Positions 1-11,575 of a DNA stretch of 64,000 nt are shown piece by piece. Every line of letters starts with the position of its first letter. Position 1 is the stretch's first letter. The position numbers were made by a program, and so were the translations under genes. Location of the stretch: contig JAPVLO010000039.1 in the NCBI GenBank assembly GCA_027257055.1, forward strand, positions 6,788,501-6,852,500. Reading direction: 5' to 3'. This stretch comes from Cephalopachus bancanus. Its lineage: Eukaryota; Chordata; Mammalia; Primates; Tarsiidae. The notes below the pieces were generated by a model. It did no database searches and had not been told where the DNA came from. It saw only the letters and a list, made by a program, of their open reading frames with translations.

Positions 1-39
1 ACTGAGTTTTTCACTAACAACAGCTTCCTCTGTCTCCAG

Positions 40-3000
40 TGAATCCTCGTCCCTTAGTGAAACTTCTGCCCAGAGAAGGAGTCCAGGAGAAACAGGAGAC
101 GGTGTCTCTGCATTTGAAAGCTGGCCCTGAGGTGGGTTTGGTTTCCCATTCGCTGTTCAAGTGCATCACCTTCCCTGCTTGGCCAACCCACGTATGAAAA
201 CACATTCTTAGGAGTTGGCCTCCTTGGGTGTTTTTCTTCTGTTTTTTCTCTGGCTCCTCTCAGCTGTCTGTTCTGTCTGTGCTGTGTTTTTGTGGGATTT
301 ATAGATCCCTTTTACCATCCTTTCCCTTAACCTTTGTGTGTTAGCCTTTCTTACCAGCAGGGGCTGTCAGGGAACCTCAGTTAGACAAAAGAGGTCTCTT
401 GATTTTTCAGGAGATGATGGTCTTTGAGGATTTGAATGTATTTCACTCCCAAGAAGAATGTGTGAGTCTGGATCCTGCTCAACAACCCACCTCAGAGAAG
501 AAGGATGACAGTGATGTTGGGGAGATGATGTTACTGGGTAAGAAGTCAAATCCTTTGTGTGTTCAGGTTGTGGGAAAAACATGTTCTTCATCTCTTGAGC
601 TTTTCAGGCACTATTCACACCTGCTAAGTACATATGCACACACAGATTTTATTTCATTTTTGGTTTTTGCTTGGTTATTTTTTCGTGTTAGTTTGTTTTG
701 AGTTGGAGTCTCACTCTGTTGCCCAGACTGGAGTGCACTGGCACACTCCCGGCCACTGCAGCCTCGACCTGCTGGACTCCGGTAATCTTTCTGCCTCTGC
801 CTTCCAAGTAGCTGAAACTACAGTCGCATGCTACCATGCCCGGCTAATTTTTTATTTATTGTAGAGATGAGGTCTCGCCAAGTTGCCTAGGCGGGTCTCT
901 AACCCATGGGCTCAGGCAATCCACTCACCTCAGCCTCCCAAAGTGTGGGATTACAGGCTGAGCCACCGAGCCTGGTCATTTTTGTTTTATCCCACATGGC
1001 ATAACTTAGCCATAGAGCTCCATCTATGGTTGGCCATTTCCCCTGTATCTTGGGGGCAGCAAGGAGAGAGGTAAGCAAGACCTGCAAGCATAGAAAATGT
1101 GGGCAGACTTCTGGATCCATTTTATGAATCCTATTCTCACAACAGGTATATTTGGAATTAGAGTTTTAAGTCTCCACTCCTTTTTTTTGATGTTCAGTAG
1201 ATGTGAAACCTACTAGTATAAGTGAAAATATTTCCCACTACTGAGGAAAATAATGCCTAATACTTAGTGAGCACTTGTGTGCCATCATATGCTAGGTGGT
1301 AGTTCAAGTACTTTCCATGCATTTATTATCTCATATACTTTTCACAATAGTACTGGAGGGTATGGAAATTACTACTACTTCACAAGTGACAGAACTGAGG
1401 CAGAGAAGGGTGAAGAAATTTACTTAAGGCTACACAGCTGTAAGCAGGAATTTGGACCCAGGGAATCTAACATCAGAATTTCCAGTCATGGCCCAGAGCT
1501 GTATTGCCTCCTAGATGTGTTTCTCATCATTTAGTCAGTGAATTCTCTATATGGTTGGTGAATGGAACCTTCTTTGTACTCATTTGCCAATAATGGTTGA
1601 CAAAGGTCCCTAGTGCTATAAATGAACTGATCTGGTAGCAGTTTCTCTATAATCTGCTTAGAGATGCTTCACCCTTTTTCTAGAAATGTGTTGCGACCCT
1701 AGAGGCAGATTCCCTCACAATTGTCTATGCTGAGTGCCTGATACTTTTTACTTTGCCTTCAGGACTGTTTGCTTCTGAGGCTGAAGTTGAGCAAGAAGTA
1801 GGTTTTAGGAGTTGCCTGAGGTGACAGAAATACATTTTGACTGTTGAACTCTTAGCTGTGTTATACAATATGGTCAGGGTAGTGGTATATAATGAGCCTA
1901 GTTAGTTTTTCATAGGTTCTGTGTAATATCTTCTTTATTTTAGAGAAATGTATTAAAAGAGTAGATTTATTTTGCTTAGTTTTTTCTGAGTCTTGGGCAA
2001 AGCTCCCATTTATTTTGGATAACTGGTTACTGAGTATGTTGCCAACTCCAGGAACAATTTGGTCATTTACTTTGGGGGCCCTAACACCCAATCCTCACCC
2101 TCAATCCCCACTTCCTTCACCCATACCCTAAAGCTGATGACCTAAGCTTAGGGTCATTTAACAACATTTCATAAATGCTGTTTGTTTTTTCCTCAGGCAA
2201 GGTTGGGTTCTAGAATTGATATTCAGGTTACAAAGATAAATAATGCTCTTTTCATACCTTTCATGACCATCAGATTTCCATGACAAGTCATTCACATAAG
2301 AAGATAAGCACTGTGAAATTTTTAGAGGTATAAATTGTTATCACGAAGTTAAGACAAGAACTGGACCCAGGAGCTGAGTTTGGAAGAATATGCATTTGAT
2401 TTTTTTTTTTTTTTTTTGAGTCAGAGTCTCATTCTGTTGCCCAGGCTGGAGTGCAGTGGCATGCTCACAACCACTGCAGCCTCTACCTGCTGAACTCAGG
2501 CAATCTTTCCTCCTCAGCCTTCCAAGTAAGTGGAACTACAGGCACAAGCCACCACACTCGGCTTATTTTTTGATTTATTGCAGAGACGAGGTCTCACCAA
2601 GCTGCTCAGGCTGGTCTCGAACCCCTGAGTTTAGGCAATCCTCTTACCTTAGCCTTCCAAAGTAGTGTGATTACAGGATTGAGGCACCACACCCGGCCAT
2701 TTGATGAGAGTGAATCCATGATAGGAAATAAAATGAGATTATTCTCTGGATATTTGGAAATTGGGGATTGGAACAAAAATGTAACAATATGGGTAGTTGG
2801 GCATTATCAGCTTATAGGTAATAGTTGAAATAGTAAAATTTATTCAGTTTTTTGCAAAGGAAAAAGTATAAAGGATTAAACATCATGGGGACAGGAGTCC
2901 AAGGAGAGTTCTTAAAATAAGAGAACAGAGAATGTGTCTCTCAATCCAAGTAAGTAAAAATGTAGAACACTTAAACAGATTCTCAGTAAAACTTTTATCT

Positions 3001-6000
3001 ATGGTCTGTTGTGATAAGAGATTATATCTTTTTTAAGGTTGATAAAAATTGACTATTATGCAACAATGACTCAGATTCCCAAGAAACAAATACAGTGCAA
3101 TACACGTAGAAATTAATACTGAAAAAAATTAATACTGAAATCAGAAAATGAAATGAAAATTCCTTCTTAGTCCATTTTGCATTGCTATAAAGGAATACTT
3201 GAGCCTGGGTAATTTATAAAGAAAAGAGCTTCATTTGGCTCATAGTTCTGCAGGCTGTATAAGAAGCGTGGCACTAGTGGCTGATGGTGAGGGCTTTAGG
3301 AAGCTTCACTGAAAGAAAACAGGCATCACATAGTGAGAGAGGAAAGGAGAGAAAGGGGGAAGAAGCCAGACTTTTTTTTTTTTTTTTTGAGTCAGAGTCT
3401 CACTCTGTCACTCAGGCTGGAGGGCAGTGGCACGCTCAGGGCCACCCTAGCGTCAGCCTGTTGGGCTCAGATGATCCTTTCACCTCAGCCTTCCAAGTAG
3501 CCAGAACTACAGGTGCACTACCACTCCTGGCTAATTTTTTGATATATTGTAAGATGAGGTCTCACCACGTTGCCCAGGCTGGCCTTGAACCTCTGGACTC
3601 AGGCAATCCTCTTGCCTTAGCCTCCCAAAGTGCTGAGATTACAGACTTGAACCACTGCGCCCAGCCTACAGTGTTGTTAATTGATTTATGCAGTTGGTAA
3701 AAAATGACAGGTTAGTCATTATTTTGTTGCAACATGTTGTATACTTGTATTTTGATATTTCAGGGGTTTCATACTTCAATGTTAAAAATAATTTACCATA
3801 ATTATGGAAAATAAAATATATGCTGATGAGATTTCTGAGGTTGAAGGTGAATCCAGTGAACTTATTAGTGATAGTGAGACAGATAGTGATGTAATGATAC
3901 AATGTAAATGAAGAAATATAATGCAGATAATCTATGACAGTTAATCTAGTATTGGTGAAAACAAATCAGACATTGAGTGAACAAAATGTGATCCAAAAAG
4001 AAACTTAGAAATGTTTATTAGTAAACCAGGTGTAAAACTATTTCCAAATAATCCTCAAAATATAAGTGAAGTTGTCAGACTATTTATTGGAGATGATTTT
4101 ATAGAAATGATCGCAACTGAAACTGACAGATATTATCATCGGATGCACTGCAGATATAAATGTCCACAGAAATCAAAAAAGTCACCGGGCTCGGTGGCTC
4201 AGCCTGTAATCCCGTGCCTTTGGGAGGCTGAGGTGAGTGGATTGCCTGAGCCCGCGGGTTCGAGACCCGCCTGGGCAGCAAGACCTCATCTCTACAATAA
4301 ATCAAAAAATCAGCCGGGCGTGGTAGCACATGCCTGTAATTCCGGCTACTTGGAAGGCTGAGGCGGAAGGATCGCCGGAGCCCAGCAGGTCGAGGCTGTG
4401 GTGGCCGGGAGCGGCCACTGCACTCCAGTCTGGGCAATGGAGTGAGACTCCAACTCAAAAAAAAAAAAAAAAAAAAAGTAGAGCAATACTTCAGTGTCCA
4501 AGATGAAAAAAATTTCTAGCGCTAAATATTTTGATGGGACAAGTGAAGAAAACCACGATACGTGATTATTGGTCAACACATCCATCAATTTGTGGCGCAT
4601 TTCTTTTTAAAAATAATGACATGAAATAAATTCCTATAAATTTTGCAGTTTTTGCACTTTTACAATATAGAAATGCAGACAAATCCAAGGTTTTAAATAA
4701 GTTTAGCACTCTGTGCAAACCTGAACAAGAACTTTTCTTGGATGAATCCACGATACCTCATTGTGGAAGACTGTCTTTTCAGGTTTATAATCCAAATAAG
4801 AAAACAAAGTATGGAATGCTAGTCAGAGGGGTGCCTGAGGCAAATGCTTGAATATGTCTGCAACCTTCAGCTGTGTTGTAAAAAAAGTGACAGTTTAGAA
4901 AAGACCATTTCACTTGTGCTTGATGACAGAAGTTTGTGGCAACCAGTTTAAGATTTTTTAAATCTATACTCACTTTTTAGTATTATGAAAGTGAAAATTT
5001 TGCTGGTTGTGAATGTGATAAAAGATCATTTCTCCCCTAGTTGATTTATGAATTCAATGTAATTTTAATGTAATAATACCAGTATGATTTCCCCCTCGGA
5101 ACTAGACAGTCTGGTCTCAAAAACAAAAATCCAGAAATATCCTGAAACATACATGGGAATTTAGTATGTGACAAAGTTGGCATCTTAATTCAGCAAGATA
5201 AAGATGTACAATCTGATAAAAGATGTCCAATTACCCTTAAACTTGTGAAAAGATGCCCAACCCTACTCATAATTAGAAATGCAGATTTTGCCTCTACTAA
5301 CTTAACTTTTTTTAATCTGTCAGATTTATATAGATCAGAAATTTAAAACATGAATGGTGAGGTTGTTGGGAAACAGGTATATTGCTGATGTCCCTAAGTA
5401 TGTGAATCTGATTAACTACCCATATTGCAGACACATTTACCTTTAGATACAGCGTTTCCACTTCCAGGAATCTGACCTACAGATATAGCAACAGCACACA
5501 TTCAAAATGATGTACAAATAAGGATTAGTCATTGTGGTATTGTTTGTAAAAACATGAGGTTAGAAACAATCTAATCTATCTGTAAGGAACTTGTTGACTA
5601 CGGTTTGACCATGCATCACACCATGATAATTGCTATGCACTGGGATACAGAGATTAGGAAAAGGCAAGTAGTGCAAATATGCAGTTTCTTATTTTTCGTA
5701 TAAGAAGAGAGAGAAAAGTATTACCTGTAGAAACAATGGAAGAATAAAAAACTAATGAAAAAACTGAGATGACTTATAAGAAAAAGTTGGTCATTGTCCT
5801 AGCTACTAACCTTAAGAACTCAATCTTTATTTGAAAATTGCTAAGGGAGTAGATCTTAGATGTTCTCATCACAAAAAAAAGTATGTGAGGTGATAGACAT
5901 GTTAACCAGCTTGCTTTAAACATTTCACAATGTATAGGCATATCAAAACTACATTGTACACTGTAAATATATAAATTTTATACCTTTTTATGTGCTAATT

Positions 6001-6298
6001 ATACCATAATAAGTAAAAATTTTAAAACAAAGGGATGAATAGAACGGATGAGAACAGGGATTGGAGTAATGGACTCTCAGTGAATACCTTTTCATGTTTT
6101 GATTTTTGAGCCATACAAATGTATTGGCTATTAAATTTTTTAGTTTTAAAAATTTGTACATTGAATGAATGCAAAATATATTCATTGACACTTTCAGGAA
6201 ATAGAACTATGAATTTCAGTGAAATCCCTTCAAAATAGGCATTTAGTTATTTGAAATTAATATAAGCTAGCATTTATAAAACACTAGTGATATTTTTT

Positions 6299-6334
<36 letters not shown>

Positions 6335-9300
6335 AATTGCCTATATGCCTATACATTGTGAAATGTTTAAAGCAAGCTAGTTAACATGTCAATTAGTATG
6401 AGTCTTACTCTGTCACCCAGGATGGAGTGCAGTGGCACCCTCACAGCCACTACATCCTCGGCCCTCTTGGCTCAGATATTCCTTCTGCCTCAGCCTTCAA
6501 AGTAGCTGGGACTACAGGCATACACCCCAAGGCTAGCAAATTTTTTAATTTATTGTGGAGATAAGGTCTCGCCAAGTTACCCAGGCTGATCTTGAACCCC
6601 TGGACTCAGGCAGTCCTCTCACCTCTGCCTCCCAAAGTGCTGGGATTACAGGCATGAACTACCACGCCTGGTGGTAATTTCTTAAAAATGAGAACAAAAT
6701 GAAGAAACCCACTATTACTAGTAATATCATGAACTAGATTTTCTAAAGCAATAAGAAAAAGTTGAAAAGGAATAAATGTTGGAAAGAGAGGGAACCAAAA
6801 TATTTGTACTTAGAAAATCTAAAAGGATCCATTAAAACATTATATCTAATCATTTAAAGTAAGTAGATATAGAATAAATATATAACAGTAGCACTCTTAA
6901 ATACAAAATAGTGAAAGTTTTTATTCAGAATGGCTTTAAATATAGGAGTAAGAAATCTTTTACATTTACTGGCAAATGTAAATGAAAATTCTTAAATAGT
7001 GGAGAGATACAGTTCCAAATGGGAAAACTAAAATCTTGTAAAGATATTGGTACCCTCCAAATTTATACTATAAATACAGTCGCAGTAAAAAAAAAAATTA
7101 TGCCGGGCTCGGTGGCTCAGCCTGTAATCCTGCTCTTTGGGAGTCTGAGGTGAGTGGATTGCCTCAGCCCGCAGGTTCGAGACCCGCCTGGGCAACTTGG
7201 CGAGACCTCATCCCTACAATAAATCAAAAAAATTAGCTGGGCGTGGTAGCGCACGCCTGTAGTTCCAGCTACTTTGAAGGCTGAGGCAGAAGGATTGCCG
7301 GAGCCCAGCAGGTCGAGGCTGCAGTGGCCAGGAGCGGCCACTACACTCCAGTCTGGGCTACAAAGTGAGACTCCAACTCAAAAAAAAAAAAAAAAAAAGG
7401 GTATTTTGACTGGTCTTACCAATATCAGACATTACAAAACAGCTAACACAATGTGGCACTAATGAAAAATAGCCAAAATGTAGTCCAACTGTGTATAAGG
7501 TTAATGTAAACATTTCAAAATAAGTGAAAATGAGACTATTGTAAATGGGGTGGGATAACTGGATCATAATTTAGAGGAAAATTAATTTCAGTCTGTTATA
7601 GAATTAAACTTCAGATATATTAGTGTTATAAAAATAAGTCAAGAAGAATGGCCAGAAAACAACAAAACTTTGTCAGATCTTGAAAGATTCATTTTTTTTT
7701 TTCTGGTTTTAAGTTTGGAGTTAAAGAGGAAGACTTCAATTAAGAAGTATTTACGTTGCTGGGCATGGTGGCTCATGCATGTAATCCCAGCACTTTGGGA
7801 GATGGAAGCGAGAGGATTGCTTGAGCCTGCGGGTTCGAGAGCTGCCCAGGCAACTGGGCGAGACCTTGTCTCTACAATTAAAAAGAAAAATTGGCCAGGA
7901 GTGGTGGTGCTCGCCTGTGGTTCTGGCTACTTGGAAAGCGGAGGTGGAAGGATTGCTGGAGCCCAGCAGGTCGAGGCTTCAGTGGCCGTGAGCATGCCAA
8001 TGCACTCCTGCCTGGGTGACAGTGAGATTCCAACTAAAAACAAAAACAAAAACATCAATAACTGGGTGCTGTGGCTCACGCCTATAATCCCAGCACTTTG
8101 AGAGGCTGAGGCAGAAGGATTGCTTGAAGCTAGGCGTTTGAGACCAGCCTGGGCAACATAGTAAGATCCCATCAACAAAAGAATTTTTTTAGACAGGTGT
8201 GGGGCTGAGGTGGGAGGATTGCTTGAACCCAGGAATTTGAGGCTTCAGTGAGCTGTGATCACACAACTGCACTCCAGCCTGGGTGGCAGAATGAGATCTC
8301 AATTTTAAAAATAAATAAATATTTTAAATAATGCCGACAAAATTAGGAAAGTTGATACATGTTAATGGCTGTACTAAAATTGGCACAGCTTCTTTGGAAA
8401 GCACTATGGCAGTTGATAGCAAGAGCTGTGATAAAAATTGGCATATGCTTTGACCAGCATTTTTATTATCCTAAGGGAGGGATTTAAAAAAATAACTTAA
8501 AAAGAAAAAAATCTGTTGGTATGAAACTGCCAGATTCAGCAGAGATTCACATTCCAGCTTCAGGTTCAGCCCCGTGTCTCATGGTTGATTTGAACCCTTT
8601 CCTTTACTCTCTCAGCTGTCCAGTGTTGAGGGCTCCCTTGTCACACAAATATGTTCACAGCATGAGTTTTTTTAACTTTGTTTTCTAGTTTTTGTAATCT
8701 GTTATTTTTATACAGACTTACTTTGAAGTATAACAAATACAGAAAAAGCCTACAAATTGTAAGTGTACAACTGAAATTTTCACAAAATGTATACACTCAT
8801 CTGACTACTACCCAAAAATGACTATTTCTAGCAGCCCAGGAATCCCTCTTGTGCTCCATGCCCAATCACTATTCCCCTTCCTCCCCAAAGAGGTACTGAC
8901 TTCTGGTACCATAGCTTCATTTGATCAGTTGTAGTAATCTTTTTAACGACCAAATAATAATCTTTTGTGTGAATATGCTCTGTCTTCTCTAATTTTGTTC
9001 ATTTGAGTTGTTTTCCGTTTTTCATTATATAAGATATTGTAGTATCATTTAATACTATAGTGTTGTGATTATTTCATACAGTGAAAAACCTATAAGCAGT
9101 TTACTTTGCCCTTCAGTTACTAGAACCCTAAAGATGTTGAGTGGTGCCCTTGATGATTTATATCCTTATCCCTAGTCCTCAGCTGCATGCTGTTGTACAC
9201 AGTATAAGGTCAATATGAATTTATTGAGTAACTGGTACCTACAGAGAAAACAAACATATGCAGTCTTTCAGTGCAATCCCACTCATTTTATTTTCTAAGA

Positions 9301-10233
9301 AAAGTAAAAAGAGCATTGTGTGCTTGCATTATGGGGATGGAAAAGATTTACCAGTCATATATTTCACCCTCAGCAAGAATGGGAAAGTATTGATGGTGGT
9401 ATCCACCAGTTCTCAGATTGACTTTTAAGGTTAGTGTGGTTATGAGAAATCTGACTTGCTTTTTCCTGCCTGGTGTTGTCATATCCCTCATAAGTTATCT
9501 TTTTGTTTCCATAGTCAATGACAGTAATCCCGAGGGTGAAGATCTTCAAAAGGAACCTGTAGAGAGTAAAGATTATAGGGAAAACTCTTCAGATTGTGAT
9601 GAAATAGATTGTTCCTTGGTTTCTCAGCAACCTCCAGATAGCAAGGAAGATGTAAGACTAAATATATCTATCCCACAGAAAAAGCAAGTGAGAAATCTGT
9701 TGGTTACCATTGAAAATGATAATCCCCTAGAGGAACTCTCAAAATATGTGGACATCAGTGTTATTGGACTTACTCGAAATCGGAGAACAAGGAGATGGTA
9801 CACTTGTCCACAGTGTGGGAAACAGTTTAATGAAAGTTCTTACCTTATTTCCCACCAGAGGACTCACACTGGAGAAAAGCCCTATGACTGTAGTCATTGT
9901 GGGAAAAGCTTCAATCATAAAACAAATCTCAATAAACACGAACGAATCCATACAGGAGAGAAACCCTACTCCTGTTCTCAGTGTGGGAAAAACTTCCGTC
10001 AAAATTCTCATCGGAGTCGCCATGAAGGAATTCATATAAAAGAGAAGATATTTAAGTGTCCAGAATGTGGGAAAACCTTTCCAAAGAATGAAGAATTTTT
10101 GCTTCATCTGCAGAGTCATGAAGCTGAGAGGCCATATAGTTGCAAAAAATGTGGGAGAAGATTTGGTCGGCTGTCAAACTGCACTCGGCATGAGAAAACC
10201 CACTCAGCATGTAAGACCCGAAAGCAGAAATAA
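40..10233 (+). CDS. ZNF200: ZNF200, C2H2 zinc-finger protein (three C-terminal exons; 5' part outside window)
   Basis: Three exons join in frame: 40-131 (after a pyrimidine tract and CAG), 411-537 (after TTTTTCAG, donor GTAAGAAG at 538) and 9515-10233 (after CATAG, stop TAA 10231-10233). Together they encode about 311 residues. The first two exons give an acidic segment with VFEDLNVF and ECVSLDP. The last gives a linker ([20 protein letters not shown]) and five tandem C2H2 fingers at 9799-10209, ending with a basic tail KTRKQK. Fingers 1-3 are joined by canonical TGEKP linkers; the later linkers are degenerate (IKEKI, EAERP). From memory of the family, human ZNF200 has about 395 residues and five fingers, so about 80 N-terminal residues lie upstream. 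No KRAB or SCAN box is visible. It is a predicted nuclear DNA-binding protein of poorly known function. No frameshift or nonsense mutation is seen, so the gene looks functional. The identity rests on recalled similarity and on the OR1F synteny. Confidence 0.9.
132..410 (+). other. ZNF200: ZNF200 intron (short)
   Basis: This intron runs from the donor GTGGGT after codon GAG to the acceptor TTTTTCAG. No repeat was recognised in it. The join [13 protein letters not shown] restores the reading frame. Confidence 0.8.
690..977 (-). repeat. Alu SINE
   Basis: Antisense Alu: GAGTTGGAGTCTCACTCTG is the complement of the 3' end, and the element closes with the complement of GGCTC-head sequence near GCCTGGTCA. 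It lies in the ZNF200 intron. Confidence 0.9.
1250..1520 (-). repeat. MIR SINE
   Basis: The + strand reads the reverse complement of the MIR core: GACAGAACTGAGGCAGAGAA, then TTAAGGCTACACAGCTGTAA. The element is ancient and diverged. Confidence 0.75.
2400..2699 (-). repeat. Alu SINE
   Basis: Full-length antisense Alu starting with an oligo-T run and ending at CACACCCGGCC. It carries several point changes, so it is not among the youngest copies. Confidence 0.93.
3170..3372 (-). repeat. MST-type MaLR LTR fragment
   Basis: The + strand shows the complement of the MST/THE1 LTR 3' end: TAGTCCATTTTGCATTGCTA, GGGTAATTTATAAAGAAAAG and TCTGCAGGCTGTATAAGAAG. An antisense Alu cuts it off on the right. 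ERVL-MaLR is assigned from recalled consensus. Confidence 0.7.
3371..3667 (-). repeat. Alu SINE
   Basis: Antisense Alu with an oligo-T start (3371-3389), ending at TGCGCCCAGCC. It was inserted into the MST-type LTR, whose remainder is not visible on the right side. Confidence 0.92.
3680..5040 (+). mobile_element. piggyBac-type DNA transposon fossil with decayed transposase
   Basis: Conceptual translation shows an acidic N-terminal frame from 3803 ([19 protein letters not shown], stop near 3910). It is followed by [10 protein letters not shown]...[20 protein letters not shown] at 4020-4140, which resembles the region of piggyBac transposases that ends in TNRY. After an Alu, [15 protein letters not shown] (about 4563-4607) and [20 protein letters not shown] plus NPNKKTKYG (about 4730-4815) match the DDE-domain block around the first catalytic Asp (DES, then GRLSF, Y and P). 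Several stops and frame changes show it is dead. A TTAA lies at 3677-3680, next to the likely left end; the right end was not found. It is a host transposon, not a host gene. Confidence 0.75.
4183..4478 (+). repeat. Alu SINE, young lineage-specific type
   Basis: A near-canonical copy of the lineage type: head ACCGGGCTCGGTGGCTCAGC, B-box region GCGGGTTCGAGACCCGC (4254-4270) and right-arm GTGGCCGGGAGCGGCCAC, followed by a long A tail. It splits the piggyBac-type transposase fossil. Confidence 0.95.
5060..6010 (+). repeat. L1M-type LINE-1 3' end
   Basis: The + strand resembles old L1 3'UTR sequence, for example TACACTGTAAATATATAAATTTTATACC near 5958-5985 (typical of L1M tails), and text such as ACTTGTGAAAAGATGCCCAA. 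It is degraded and no ORF is intact. Family-level naming is from memory. Confidence 0.55.
5896..6390. repeat. 48-bp inverted repeat flanking 399 bp
   Basis: Positions 5896-5943 and 6343-6390 are reverse complements with one mismatch in 48 (CCAGC against CTAGC). The left arm belongs to the old L1 3' end. The spacer carries the rest of that tail and a TC microsatellite. Confidence 0.9.
6297..6334. repeat. (TC)n microsatellite
   Basis: About 19 TC units with one TTTC interruption, just before the right arm of the 48-bp inverted repeat. Confidence 0.95.
6397..6676 (-). repeat. Alu SINE
   Basis: Antisense Alu without its oligo-T start. It begins at AGTCTTACTCTGTCACCCAG and ends at CCACGCCTGGTGG. 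It sits immediately beside the 48-bp inverted repeat arm. Confidence 0.88.
7101..7399 (+). repeat. Alu SINE, young lineage-specific type
   Basis: Sense Alu starting GCCGGGCTCGGTGGCTCAGC and ending in an A tail of about 19. It keeps the right-arm GTGGCCAGGAGCGGCCAC. Confidence 0.95.
7755..8054 (+). repeat. Alu SINE
   Basis: Sense Alu from GCTGGGCATGGTGGCTCATG to an AAACAAAAAC tail. It has more ordinary AluJ-like sequence (TAATCCCAGCACTTTGGGAG) and so is older. Confidence 0.93.
8058..8333 (+). repeat. Alu SINE with internal deletion
   Basis: Sense Alu directly abutting the previous one, from ACTGGGTGCTGTGGCTCACG to an AAATAAATAAAT tail. The second monomer is shortened at about 8190-8205. Confidence 0.88.
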
Positions 10234-11299
10234 TATTGGGAAAGGTATGATGACGTTGTCTCAGCCTGAAAAGTTTCATGAGGGATTCTGAATTCCCAAG
10301 CTGCCTGAAAAGATACAGATATATGAAAACCTCATTATAGCCAAAGTTGGATAAATACCCATCTTGGCTAAAACCTCAAATTGTTAGAAAATTCATAGGG
10401 AAGGAAACATTTCCAAGGACTATACCTCAGTTAGCATCCAAGCTTTTTGGACTAAGGAACTTTCTTTTATGAAGTTGTATGACAGTGTAGAGATCACAGA
10501 TCCCTTTCCCGGCAAAGACTTTGCATATGAATCCAGAGGCTGCTTACTTGCAAAGTGAGCAGAGGGACTCAATGTCTTTTGAAGGTATATTCATTTTCCC
10601 CTACATGGGAATTTATACTTGAGAAATAATGCAAATCTCCTTATCTGGAACTTTGTTCTGCAAACTACTGATTTAAGCCAACAGCTTTTAATAGCAATTC
10701 ACATAGTCCTCTAAAAACACCTGTTAAAGTCCTGAATGTTGAAAGGAATTGTTTACTTTGGAATATTGGAAAACTACAGCAATTGAATGTCACACACTCT
10801 CCTTTGTATGTGATTTTAACTAACAGTTTCAATAACATTTGCAGTTTGTGGTAAAATTGACTGTTTTATAGAAATCCTTTTCACACCATAATTTAAAAAT
10901 ACTGTTCTTACTGTATTTTGTTCAGCTGTTGATCTCTCCCGCAGCTAGTCTTATGCCTCTCCCTTGCCAAAAGAAGTTTGTATTGCTCAGGCTGGGCCAT
11001 CCAGCTCCAATATTAGGAAAGCTCTTCAGAATCGTGTCCCTCTGTTGAGTTCCAATCTTACGTTAGGAAAGAAATCCCAAGAGACTGGAGAGGAGGAACA
11101 AACCTAGAACCAGAAAAAAACTGTCATGAGTTTCATGTCTAGTCAGTAACTTTACCATATGCTTAGGTGCCCTCTACATATTCATCACTACCTCACAAGG
11201 CAAAGTGTTTTATATTTAGAAATGATGTCTTTAGTGGTTAGTCCACATTGCCCCTCAAGAGACAGGCTTCCAAGTGTCCTCGCTGTAGTAGATATATTT
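10234..11299 (+). other. ZNF200: Probable ZNF200 3'UTR and downstream flank
   Basis: About 1 kb of sequence without recognised repeats follows the ZNF200 stop. No exact AATAAA or ATTAAA was seen here, so the polyadenylation site is not fixed. No open frame of note is present. Confidence 0.5.
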
Positions 11300-11575
11300 G
11301 GTTTTTTGAGTCAGTCTCTGTCACCCAGGCTGGAGTGCAGTGGCATGCTCATGGCCACCACAGTCTCAACCTGCTGGGCTCAGGTGCTCCTTCTGCCTCA
11401 GCCTTTCAAGTAGCTAGAACCACAGGCATGCACCACCTTGCCCAGCTGATTTTTTTATTTATTGTAGAGTTTAGGTCTTGTGTTGCTCAGGCTGGTCTCG
11501 AACCCCTGAGTTCAGGCAATCCTTTCACCTCGACCTCCCAAATTGCTGGGATTGCTGGCATCCACACCTGGCTGA
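11300..11575 (-). repeat. Alu SINE
   Basis: Antisense Alu lacking the oligo-T run, from GTTTTTTGAGTCAGTCTCTG to CCACACCTGGCTG. Confidence 0.9.

Larger units (their letters stand above)
538..9514 (+). other. ZNF200: ZNF200 last intron, about 9 kb
   Basis: Donor GTAAGAAG, acceptor TTTCCATAG. The split codon G|TC gives Val. The intron is filled with eight Alus, a MIR, a MaLR LTR, an L1M 3' end and a piggyBac-type fossil, listed separately. The stretches 979-1250, 1520-2399, 2700-3169, 6677-7100, 7400-7754 and 8334-9514 show only A/T-rich sequence or very old repeat-like sequence that I could not name. Confidence 0.8.

Noticed and set aside
4246..4276. tRNA-like T-arm GGGTTCGAGACCC
   Set aside because: It recurs in every young Alu and has no acceptor, D or anticodon arm around it, so it is the Alu B-box region and not a tRNA gene. 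I also looked for the tRNA cluster known near human 16p13.3 and found none here.
9418..9514. ATG upstream of the last ZNF200 exon
   Set aside because: The frame is open into the intron, but CATAG at 9510-9514 and the join with 411-537 show that the exon begins at 9515.
9739..10119. Minus-strand open frame of 126 codons
   Set aside because: It is the shadow of the ZNF200 finger exon.
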